Assembly (NCBI GenBank): GCA_024637195.1
Contig: JAGXFN010000011.1
Span: 62,001 to 126,000 of the forward strand
Source of the DNA: Arcobacter sp.
Lineage (GTDB): Bacteria > Campylobacterota > Campylobacteria > Campylobacterales > Sulfurimonadaceae
Length of the DNA stretch: 64,000 bases
Direction: 5' to 3'
Shown here: in pieces, positions 17,656 to 27,400 of the stretch
How positions within the stretch are numbered: the stretch's first letter is position 1
How the letters are laid out: each line of letters begins with the position of its first letter
The notes under the pieces: model-generated
The model's input: only the letters and a program-made list of their open reading frames with translations
Told to the model about the DNA's origin: nothing
Database searches by the model: none
Position numbers and translations under genes: made by a program

Positions 17656-18882
17656 ATGGCTATCTTAATCGAAGATGCGCTGAGACTGATCGACGAATGG
17701 GTTAAACCCCTGCACTCTGAAATCGTCTCACTTGAAAAGTCTTTGGGCCGTATTCTTTCTAATGACGTCACCGCTGTTTACAACCTTCCTCCTTTTAACA
17801 ACTCTGCGATGGACGGATATGCCATCACGTACAGTGATGCCGGCAAAGAGGTTGTTGTCGGTGAGACCATCTTTGCCGGAGATAACTCCGATGCGCTCCT
17901 CTCTCAGGGCTGCGCGCTTAAGATCATGACGGGTGCGCGTCTTCCTCTTGGTGCGGACGCAGTGGTGCCCATTGAAGAGATCGAAACGATCAGAAAAAAT
18001 GTCATTTTGCTGCCGCTTGGCATAAAAGAAGAGCAGCATATCCGTTACGCCGGTGAGGACATACGCTGCGGCGATACACTTTTGAGATCAGGTATCAAGC
18101 TTCATGCCCACCATATCACCCTGCTCGCTTCGCAGGGGATCTCGCATGTGTATGTAACAAAACGTCCAAGAGTTTCCGTTTTTGCTTCGGGCAAAGAGCT
18201 GAAGATGCACTTCGAGCAGATACAGGAGCATCAGATCTATAACACCAACTCGCCTACTTTTCTGGCCCGTGCCAAAGAGCTGGGCTGCGATGTTGTCTTT
18301 ATCGGAACAGCAGAAGACACCCTTGAAGACATCAAGGCACATATAGCCTCTGCGTTGGAGGGAAGCGATCTTATTATCACATCGGGCGGAGTGAGTGTAG
18401 GGGATGCAGATTTCACCAAAGAGGCTTTCGGTGCATTTGAGTATGAGGCCTGTTTCAGCAAGATCAACATCAAGCCCGGAAAACCGACGACCTTCGGACG
18501 CATCGGCAAGACCTATGTACTCAATCTTCCCGGAAACCCTCTGGCCGCCGCGATCAATTTTGAGCTCTTTGCGCAAAGTGCTATCTTAAAACTGCACAAT
18601 GCCCGGCACCCGTATATCGGAACATTTAAAGCGAAGATGAAAGAAGACTTTTCTCAGCGCGCAGGCAACTATACGGTCGTTCCAGGGTTTTATGACGGAG
18701 AGTTTTTTGAGCCTATCGCAAAAAGAAGTCCGGGGATGATCTCTCCGCTGGCACAATCCAATGCCCTGATGATCACTAACGATCAGATCAGTGAAATCAA
18801 AAAAGATCAGACGGTGTTGCTTCTTCCGACAAAATGGCAGCTCTGCACACTCGAAAAAAGCGCGCTAATCACCCATGCTTGA
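17656..18882 (+). CDS. moeA: Molybdopterin molybdenumtransferase
   Basis: Inserts molybdenum into adenylated molybdopterin. 408 residues with the usual domains: the PPFNNSAMDGYA motif near residue 46, TGARLPLGADAVVP, the MogA-like domain with ITSGGVSVGDADF and NLPGNPLAA, and a C-terminal barrel (about 335-400). It stands alone on the plus strand, convergent with queD. Its product would be used by the formate dehydrogenase in this window. Confidence 0.94.
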   Translation: MAILIEDALRLIDEWVKPLHSEIVSLEKSLGRILSNDVTAVYNLPPFNNSAMDGYAITYSDAGKEVVVGETIFAGDNSDALLSQGCALKIMTGARLPLGADAVVPIEEIETIRKNVILLPLGIKEEQHIRYAGEDIRCGDTLLRSGIKLHAHHITLLASQGISHVYVTKRPRVSVFASGKELKMHFEQIQEHQIYNTNSPTFLARAKELGCDVVFIGTAEDTLEDIKAHIASALEGSDLIITSGGVSVGDADFTKEAFGAFEYEACFSKINIKPGKPTTFGRIGKTYVLNLPGNPLAAAINFELFAQSAILKLHNARHPYIGTFKAKMKEDFSQRAGNYTVVPGFYDGEFFEPIAKRSPGMISPLAQSNALMITNDQISEIKKDQTVLLLPTKWQLCTLEKSALITHA

Positions 18883-18888
18883 GTAGCG

Positions 18889-19470
18889 TTAAACCCGTTT
18901 AGCATTGGTAAAGACTGTCCCCTGTAAGACCTTCTCCCACAACTGCGTATCATGCCAGTCGGCTTTGACCGCTTCTGAAAAAAGGATAGCTTCGGGATCG
19001 ATACGTCCCATCTTTTCGCTGTAGGCATCTTCTCGGAAACCCTGGGCGTAGCCCGTATCGGTCTCATGTACGATGACAGAATGCAACCTTACCTCTTTTT
19101 CACCGTTGATCATCTTGGTGCAGGAGAGCATTTTGTCGACCAAGATGAAGATCACGCGCGAAAACTGCTCTGCCGAAGGAGAGACAGGGAGCTGCACCCA
19201 ACGCTGCGAATGTTTTTTCATATCTGTGATGTAGCCCGCTTCGTCGCCGTCCCACACAGCTATCGCATGGTCAAAAGAGTCGATCAGATCTTTGATCGAC
19301 TGCTTCATCAGACCAAAATCAAAGACCATCTGTCCCTGGTCCAAAAAGTTCGACTCAAATAGCAGCTCGATCTTGTAGGAGTGGCCGTGTATTGACGCAC
19401 GGCAGCGCTGAGAAGAACACCCCCGGACGATGTGGGCATTTTCAAATTTAAACATTTTTCTGATAATCAT
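18889..19470 (-). CDS. queD: 6-carboxy-tetrahydropterin synthase family protein
   Basis: Likely second step of queuosine (7-deazaguanine) synthesis. The PTPS fold motif CRASIHGHSY gives the catalytic Cys and two zinc His, with another His in ENAHIVRG and an Asp/His pair in DSFDHAIAV. The start at 19470 (protein begins MIIRKMFKFENAH) is chosen because a clear AAGGA ribosome site precedes it; the 15 extra upstream codons overlap queE. The protein is longer (193 residues) than the 120-residue minimal QueD, as is common for the type with an insertion. Gap to queE is 20 bases. Confidence 0.87.
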   Translation of the reverse strand: MIIRKMFKFENAHIVRGCSSQRCRASIHGHSYKIELLFESNFLDQGQMVFDFGLMKQSIKDLIDSFDHAIAVWDGDEAGYITDMKKHSQRWVQLPVSPSAEQFSRVIFILVDKMLSCTKMINGEKEVRLHSVIVHETDTGYAQGFREDAYSEKMGRIDPEAILFSEAVKADWHDTQLWEKVLQGTVFTNAKRV

Positions 19471-19490
19471 ATGCTCATCCTTGCGGGTGT

Positions 19491-20249
19491 CTAAACACCC
19501 TTGTTCTGGTCCCACAGACGAATATGCAGCCTGTCGCTGTAGACATATCCCTTCTTCTTGCAGTACTCTATCACGGCTTCGCTATGATACTCAAGCTCGG
19601 CTTTACTCCCGCCTTTGGGCATGCAGTAGACTGAAATCGAGGGGGCGAACTTTATGATCGTTTTGATCTCCTCGTTTATCCCCGATATCAGGGAGTCTTT
19701 GTCTACGGTGAACTTAAAAAAAGCGTCTTGCGCACAGGCTGAAATGTTTTGGATCGCTTCGGGATTGATGCGCTTGCTGAAGGGTTCGCCGCTGTTTGAG
19801 AGCTTGACCGAGAGCGCAAAGACGCAGCGCTGATAGACGCGGTGTTTCTCAAAATCCACATCAATTGCCCCGTTTGTCTCAAAAGTAACCCGGTGGCCCT
19901 TGCCTTGCAGAAACTCGACAAAAGAGACAAAAAGCTCATCATTGGCGTAGATCAGAGGTTCTCCTCCTGTCAAGACGATGTCGGCTTTGATCGGAAGTGT
20001 ATAGGAGGCGTAGACCTGTATCAGCGACTCGAGAGAGTCTATCGCTTGCCATGTCGAACCGAAATGTTTTTTGTCAACAGCATAAACCGTATCGCATCCG
20101 ACGACCTGCACACCATCAGCGGAGGTTTCAGTGCATCCAAAACCCTCACACCTCATATTACAGCCGCCAAAACGGAAGAAAAGAGAGGGGGTTCCGAGGT
20201 ACTTCCCCTCGCCTTGAATCGAATAAAAATGCTCGACAAGATAGATCAT
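19491..20249 (-). CDS. queE: 7-carboxy-7-deazaguanine synthase
   Basis: A radical SAM enzyme that converts carboxytetrahydropterin to CDG in queuosine synthesis. The N-terminal EHFYSIQGEGKYLGTPS is characteristic. Cluster cysteines are C30 and C34, plus C39 or more probably C52 in the CDTVYA element, so the spacing is longer than the textbook CxxxCxxC. LTGGEPL follows. 252 residues. The TGATG overlap with the end of moaA shows translational coupling. Confidence 0.9.
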   Translation of the reverse strand: MIYLVEHFYSIQGEGKYLGTPSLFFRFGGCNMRCEGFGCTETSADGVQVVGCDTVYAVDKKHFGSTWQAIDSLESLIQVYASYTLPIKADIVLTGGEPLIYANDELFVSFVEFLQGKGHRVTFETNGAIDVDFEKHRVYQRCVFALSVKLSNSGEPFSKRINPEAIQNISACAQDAFFKFTVDKDSLISGINEEIKTIIKFAPSISVYCMPKGGSKAELEYHSEAVIEYCKKKGYVYSDRLHIRLWDQNKGV

Positions 20250-21214
20250 CAGCCGCCCGTCTCATAAAAGGCACGCGTAGAGGACTCACCGTCCTCTTCT
20301 GACCAGCGGTTTTTTTCCGGTTTAGTCCGGATAACCTCTTTGAGTACCAGGGCCGCTTCTTTGATATCGCCGCGTTTGACCGCGTCATGGATGCTCATCG
20401 CCTCGTCGAAATAGAGGCAGGGAATAAGATGTCCTTCAGCCGTCAGACGGATTCGGTTACACTTTTTGCAAAAGTCGTCCTTGTAAGGTTCGATGATGCC
20501 AAAGCGGTAGCCGTCCTCGCAGCGGTAGTAGTGCGAAGGGGAAGCTGCGTCAAAGCCCTCGTCCGTAAAGCTGTACTTTTCGCCGATAACACTTAAGAGT
20601 TCATTACTTTTCATCCCTTTGATATCAACGGCAGCATGGATGTTCTCCATATACTCGATGTAGCGCACAGGAATGTCTCTGTGCTTACAAAAGTCCATCA
20701 CATCCAAGATCTCATTCTCGTTCATGCCCACCATCGGGACCATGTTCACCTTGACCTTCAAACCGACTTCTAACGCCTCTTCCAGTCCTTCTAGGACCTT
20801 TTTTAACACATCTTTTTGGGCGATCTTTTCGGCCACATCGGGAATAAGACTGTCAATGGAGATATTGATGCGTTTTAGCCCGGCATCTTTTAGTTTTTGC
20901 GCCGCCCCTTTTAGAAGATAGGCGTTTGTCGTCATAGCCAGATCAATGCTCGGACAGTAGTCATAGATCATCCGAATGAACTTGTCCAGATCTTCGCGTA
21001 GAAGAGGCTCTCCGCCCGTAATCCTGATCTTTTTCACACCCTCGTCAATGGCGACTTTCATAAACAAAAACAGCTCTTCAAAACTGAGCAGATTCTCTTT
21101 TGGAACCCAGGTAAAGGGTTTCTCCGGCATGCAGTACTGACATCTAAAATTGCATCTTTCCGTTACCGAAACACGCAAATAATCAACCGTACGGCCGTAA
21201 CTATCAACTAGCAT
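20249..21214 (-). CDS. moaA: GTP 3',8-cyclase
   Basis: First step of molybdopterin synthesis. The N-terminal radical SAM cluster is C21-x3-C25-x2-C28 in [22 protein letters not shown] follows, and a second C-terminal [4Fe-4S] site uses cysteines in [19 protein letters not shown]. 321 residues, normal; the final GG pair needed for MoaA activity is present at the C-terminus (YETGG). It leads the moaA-queE-queD unit, mixing two GTP-derived pathways. Confidence 0.95.
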   Translation of the reverse strand: MLVDSYGRTVDYLRVSVTERCNFRCQYCMPEKPFTWVPKENLLSFEELFLFMKVAIDEGVKKIRITGGEPLLREDLDKFIRMIYDYCPSIDLAMTTNAYLLKGAAQKLKDAGLKRINISIDSLIPDVAEKIAQKDVLKKVLEGLEEALEVGLKVKVNMVPMVGMNENEILDVMDFCKHRDIPVRYIEYMENIHAAVDIKGMKSNELLSVIGEKYSFTDEGFDAASPSHYYRCEDGYRFGIIEPYKDDFCKKCNRIRLTAEGHLIPCLYFDEAMSIHDAVKRGDIKEAALVLKEVIRTKPEKNRWSEEDGESSTRAFYETGG

Positions 21215-21464
21215 ACTTTATCCTGTCTATTAACGCAATAACTATTTAATAAATATTTTAATTTTTGGAAGATTAACCAAATAGATTTAGTTTTTTTATT
21301 ATATCTGTAATTATATTTTATTTTTATTAGTCCCTTAAGGGCGTGAGGCCAAGAGAGCCGACATCTACAAACTATGAAGATATATATGAAATTGGCATTC
21401 TCTTATTACATATCAGACTTCTTGAAAATTCCGATATGAGCATATCCTCCTTCACTCTGCTGCA
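21215..21464. other. AT-rich spacer between moaA and the giant gene
   Basis: No gene is seen. The part near moaA is very AT-rich and should contain its promoter. A CCCTTAAGGG palindrome (21332-21341) is followed by a short GC-rich segment with GGCC and GGC/GCC pairings that may form the terminator of the giant gene. This segment resembles the giant gene in composition and marks one probable edge of the transferred DNA. Confidence 0.35.
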
Positions 21465-24400
21465 CTAGGTAACAGCGTGCATTCTTACCTCGACTATGTG
21501 TTCTTTGTGGTCATCTTGAAGGGGTATAATCTTATCGTGTTGCTCAACGCCATCGACTGTCACACGCGTTTTGCCATTCCCGGCGCCTATTTGCGTAACG
21601 GTAATGTGGTAGACCGTCTCCCGATACCGATAATGTATCTTGTACTCCGGCCAATCCGCATTGAGGCACGGCTCGAAATGCAGTTTGTCCGCTTCAAGCC
21701 TCAGTCCCAGGAGTGATTCCACGATAAACCTGTACATCCAGCCGGCCGAGCCCGTGTACCAGCTCCATCCGCCGCGGCCGGTGTGCGGCGATACCGCATA
21801 GACGTCGCCTGAAAGGACATAGGGTTCGACTTTGTAGCTCGCTACTCCGTCCGGAGTTTTTCCATGATTTACCGGGTTAATCATTGCCAACAGTTCCCAT
21901 GCACGCCGGCTGTCGCCCAATTCAGCGAAGGCCATCGCCGTCCAGACCGCGCTGTGGGTATACTGCCCACCATTCTCTCTTATGCCCGGAACATAGCCTT
22001 TGATATAACCGGGATTTAACTGTGACTTGTCAAAGGGTGGATCCAGAAGCTGTATCAGCGCATCGTCACGACGTACAAGGCGTTCATACACCTCCTCCAT
22101 AGCCATATGCGAGCGCTTGGTATCGCCTGCACCGGAGAGTACCGACCAGCTTTGCGAAATCGAATCAATCTGGCATTCAAGATTGTTCGCCGACCCCAAT
22201 GGAGTGCCGTCATCAAAGTAAGCGCGGCGGTACCACTTGCCATCCCAGGCATGCTGCTCGATCTGTCCGCGCAGTTGTGCCATTTCACTCTGGCAACGTT
22301 CGGCAAACTCAAAATCGCCACGCAGCCGTGCAAGCTCAGTGAATTTGTTGAGTACATCACACAAAAAGAACCCCAGCCAGACGCTTTCGCCCTTACCTTC
22401 TATCCCCACCAGGTCCATGCCGTCATTCCAATCACCGGAGCCAATCAGCGGGAGGCCATGCTCGCCAAAATTAAGGCCGTGAAGAATGGCTCGTACACAG
22501 TGTTCATACAGAGTACCCGCTTCGGTGGAGCGCTCTGGCAGATCGTAATATGAGTCGGTTCCCGGGCTTACCGAACGGCCTTCAAGAAAATGGATGGACT
22601 CGTCCAGTACCCCGGTATCCCCTGTACTTAGAACATATCGGCATGTCGCCAGGGGCAGCCAAAGATAATCGTCGGAACAGTGAGTACGTACTCCCCGGCC
22701 TAACGGCGGATGCCACCAATGCTGAACGTCACCCTCCAGGAACTGACGGCTCGCGCACAAAAGCAGATGCTCACGCATCAATTTCGGTTCGGTATGAATC
22801 AGTGCCATGACATCCTGAAGCTGGTCGCGGAAGCCGAAGGCACCGCCCGATTGGTAGTATCCGCTGCGTGCCCAAAGCCGGCACGCTATTGTTTGATACA
22901 AGAGCCAGCCGTTGGCCAGCACGTTGAGGGACGAGTCGGGTGTTTCCACCTGGACTGCGCCGAGTGTGTGGCTCCAATACTTCCGCACCTTCTCCAACGC
23001 ATTATGTGCCGCCGCAGATCCCCGGAAACGACGCGCCAGATTTCTGGCATCATTGGTGTCTTTTCCTGCTCCGAGTATGAATCTGATCTCGCGCTCTTCT
23101 CCCTCGGCCAGCTCCAATGAAACTTGGATTGCGCCGCAGGGATCGAAGGCCGCCCCCACCTTGCCGGAAAGCCGCGACCGAGTCATAGCGGCCGGATTCT
23201 TGAGCGTGCCGTTGCGCCCGATGAATTCAGTGCGGTCGCCGCTTAATGTCCGTCTTGCATCGTCCACATCGAAGAACGCAACCCTATCGGAAAACTCTGT
23301 GCTGTAGGAGTTTCGAGCGAATAACGTGCCGCTGTTTGGGTCGATTTCGGTAATCACGTGCATCGTCGACTTCGGCCGCAGATCTCCCAGCACCCACTCC
23401 ACATAACCAGTGGCGGAGAGCCGGCGCGACCGTCCCGACCCGTTTCTCACCTTGAGCACCGAGAACTTGACTGATGCATCCAGGGCCACATAAACCAACA
23501 ATTCCGAATGGATACCGCCCTCGGTATGCTCGAAAATGCTGTAGCCGAATCCGTGGCGGCTGACGTAAGGACCTGTTCCGCAGCTGGGAAGGGGCGTAGG
23601 GGACCAGAAGTGGCCACTCTCTTCGTCGCGGAGGTAAAAAGCTTCTCCGCTCGAATCGCTCACGGGATCGTTATTCCAGGGCGTGAGGCGGAACTCGTGG
23701 GCATTCTCGCTCCATGTGTAGGCATGGCCGTTCTCGGAAATGACGCTCCCGAAGTGTGGATTCGCCAGCACGTTTACCCAGGGTGCCGGTGTTACTTGTC
23801 CCTGCTCGGTCGTAATGACATACTCGTGTCCGTCAGGAGTAAATCCCCCAAGCCCGTTAAAGAGAATCAGATCGCGGCGCGGCAACTCGGTTGCCGCCGG
23901 TGATTCGGCGCGGCGGCTTCGGGTTGGTTGGAAGCGCGGAACTTGCACTTCCATAAGAGTGCGATCTTTGATCTGCTCCTCCAGTGTTCCCCGTCCGTCG
24001 GTGATGATGGCGCGTGCGACGGATTGGAAAAGAATACGGTCCTCGTTCGATATCTGCTCTGCAGGCCGCACGAAGATACCGCCCGGTTGATCCATCACAT
24101 GGGCCTCGACGCCCGCGACAATCAGTCCGATGATCTGTTCTTGGAGTAATTGCCGATAACCTGCACGGTCTTCATTCCAGATCACCAGGTCTACCGCCAG
24201 CCCCTTTATGCGCCAATAAGCATGAGCCTTGATGAGTTGGCGCACCAGATCGATATGGGCCAGGTCTCCAATCTGCAGCAGCACGATTGGCAAATCACCG
24301 GAAATGGCGTAGCCCCATAGGCCAGATTGGCCGCGGCGGTTTTTGATGAGAACGCTCGCATCGGCGCGTAGCGAGGCGTTGGCGTAGATGACAGAGCTGG

Positions 24401-27400
24401 CAAGCTTTCCGAAAAGTTGCGCATCGGCTTCGGTGGCATTGAGCTGATCCAGCACCACCTGACTATGCGTCCACGCCAGATCAAAGACCCGATCCGCAAG
24501 ATGTTGATCGTGGTATTTCTCGGCCAGTTTTAAGGCTGCGTCGCGCGTATCTGCGATGCCCGAAATCATATCAATAGTTGCCGTTTGTTCCGGATCGAGG
24601 GTTATCCGATAGCGGATTGCAACGATCGGATCCAGCACGGAGCCCTCGCCGCCGGAGAGCGCCGAAGAAGCCGTCATTGTTTTTTGCAGGCTGCCTGTCA
24701 TGACGTGCGGATCGGCGACAGTGTTGCCGCGGCCGATAAACTGCATGCGGTCTGTCTCATAGGAAATCTCTTCGATTTCCGCTCCGTAAACAGTCATCAG
24801 GTGCAACATCCATGGCGGCTTCTCCTCAAGAGAGCGGGGTCGGCGAGTACAGAGGATCGTCTGCCGTTGGTCGATGATCTCGGTCTGAACAAAGAGATTA
24901 CTGAACGCCGGATGCATTGCGTCCGCGGCAGGCGATGCGATAACCACCTCCGCATAACTCGTAACGTCGATCGTTCTACGCGTCTGGGAGAGGTTGGTGA
25001 TATGGACTCGACGCAATTCGATATCATCTTCCGGCGAAACAACGATCTCGGTGTAGGTGTCGAAATCGTTGTCACGGCGGCGAAATTCCGCACGTCCCTC
25101 CGAGAAAATCGCTTTGTAACGCTTCGGCTGCTTCAGAGTGGGCTGATAAGTGGTTGACCAGAACTCCCCGCTCTGCACGTCACGGATATAACCGAATGTA
25201 CCCCAGGAATCGCGGGTACTGTCTTCGCGCCAGCGCGTGACGGCAAGCTCCTTCCAGTGGCTGTAGCCGCCTCCTGCATTCGTGACCATTACATGGTATC
25301 TACCGTTCGACAACAACTGCACTTCCGGTATCGGCGTGTCGGGGATATTGAATATGCGAACCGACATTTCCGGAGCGCCGGAAATCGCACGAATGTCGGA
25401 GAACTCGGCGGTATGCGCATAGAACGCTGTGGCCTTTGGAATTCGTTCCTGAAGCAACCGCAGGGTCGCCTGGAACTGTAAGTTCGACTCGAATCGCTTC
25501 TGCATCGGACGGCCCAGGAGCAGATAGGCCAGGGAGAGAAGGCTCATACCCTGGTGATGCGCCATATAGGACCGAATCAGCACTCTCTCTTCCCCTCGTC
25601 GTTGACGTGATGGGGTGTAGTCGATGGCTTCATAAAAGCCGAATTTTCCTTCGAACCCTTCAGCGGTAAGTCGCTGCAGATTCAGGCACGCCGCCTCGGG
25701 CATTACCATCAGTGCGAGTGCCGAAGCATACGGTGCAATAACCAAATCCGCGGAAAGTCCGCGTTTAAGCCCAAGACCTGGCACACCAAATGCGCGGTAC
25801 TGGTAATTGAAATGAACATCGACCGTATTGTAGCCGGATTCCGACATACCCCATGGCAGGCCACGCTGCCTCCCATAGTCCAACTGTCTCTTTACCGCCG
25901 CCTTATAAGTCTCGTCAAGTAGCGTGTTTTCGTAAGTCGGCATCACCAGGAGCGGCATCAGGTATTCGAACATCGAGCCGCTCCACGACAGGAGAATTGG
26001 CTCACCACCGACACTCGTGAGCAGGCGCCCGAGGCTAAACCAACTCTCCTGCGGCAGCTGTCCCTGCGCTATAGCGACGAAATTGCACAATCTCGCCTCC
26101 GATGCCAGCAGATCATAGTAACTCTCGTCGCGCCGTAGCTCGTCCACGTTGTAGCCGATAGCCAGCAGACGGCGCGTCTTGTCGTACAAGAAGCCATATT
26201 CCATGTGTGACAACTCACTTGACACAAATGCAAGGCGCTCGATGACCGTGATCCGCTCATTTGCGCGGCGGCCGGCTTGCTTGATGTGCTGTCGAAGTGC
26301 ATTAAGCCACTTGCATTCCTCCGGCGTAGCGGTATCTAGCCGCTGCTCGATTGCCGGCAGCAATGCCATCTCGGGTCTTGCCAGTTCACGCAGCGTTGGG
26401 ATTTCGCTGAGTCCATGAAAGTCGCTAAGTCCATCCGGTGCGGCCGGCAGCCAAAGCCATGGAACGAGAAACGTTAACTCATCGAGGACGGCGCGGCATT
26501 GCCGGGCCAGCGCCCGTGCCCACCAGCTCGCATCGGACTCAGAAGCTGTCTCGGAAATTACTGCGCTGGCATGATCCAGAGCAGGATTGTGCTCGGAACC
26601 CTCAAAGGTTTCTACGTAGACGCCGATTTCTGCACCCCCTCTTTTCTCAGCTGATACCCGCCCGCTATCTTTTTGAGAAAACGTCCCAGAGAGAGTATTG
26701 AGGCTGTCGGCAAACTCCGCCGCGCGCGCTGCCAGCCGCTCAAGGCAGAGTCTCGCCCCTGCAAGCGTGGTTGGCCGGGAATCGCATGCAGACTGGAGAT
26801 CGGCCTGAAGTTGAACGAGGGGGGACGGTGTGGGATCCTTTACTGCATCCAGCAGAATCATCAGCGTGTCGTTGAGCCCGTCAAAGCATCTTGTCTCAAG
26901 GATCTTCTCATCGGGCAGTGCAAGCAGCCCCTGACCCAAGGTCAGCAAATGGGCTGCCAGGTTCCCGCTATCAACCGAAGAAACGTAGTGAGGAATCAGC
27001 GGTTTCAGCGATTGCGTATCGTACCAGTTGTAGAAATGTCCTTTGTGCCGTTCCAGGGTTTCCATCGTGTTGAGTGTATTTGCCGTACGCTCGATGAGTG
27101 ATCCCGCCGGAATGTAGCCGAAGTCGTATGCGGACAGATTCGCGAGTAGCGCGAGTCCCATATTGGTCGGCGACGTACGGTGTGCAACTGCTGCAACGCG
27201 ATACTCCTGATAGTTATCAGGCGGCAGCCAATTATCTTTCGGGCCGACAAAGGTCTCGAAGAACGCCCAGGTCTTGCGCGAAAGTTTGCGGAGGAAGAGT
27301 GTCTGATCAATGCTCAGCCTCGCTTCGCGGCGGGTGAGCGGCTGGCTGATCCACCAGGCAATAGCGGGAGAAGCGAACCATAAGAGCAGTATAGGCCCCG

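Noticed and set aside
21215..21464. Molybdenum-cofactor riboswitch upstream of moaA
   Set aside because: The GC-rich segment lacks the conserved Moco RNA helices and sits far from the moaA start, closer to the giant gene end.
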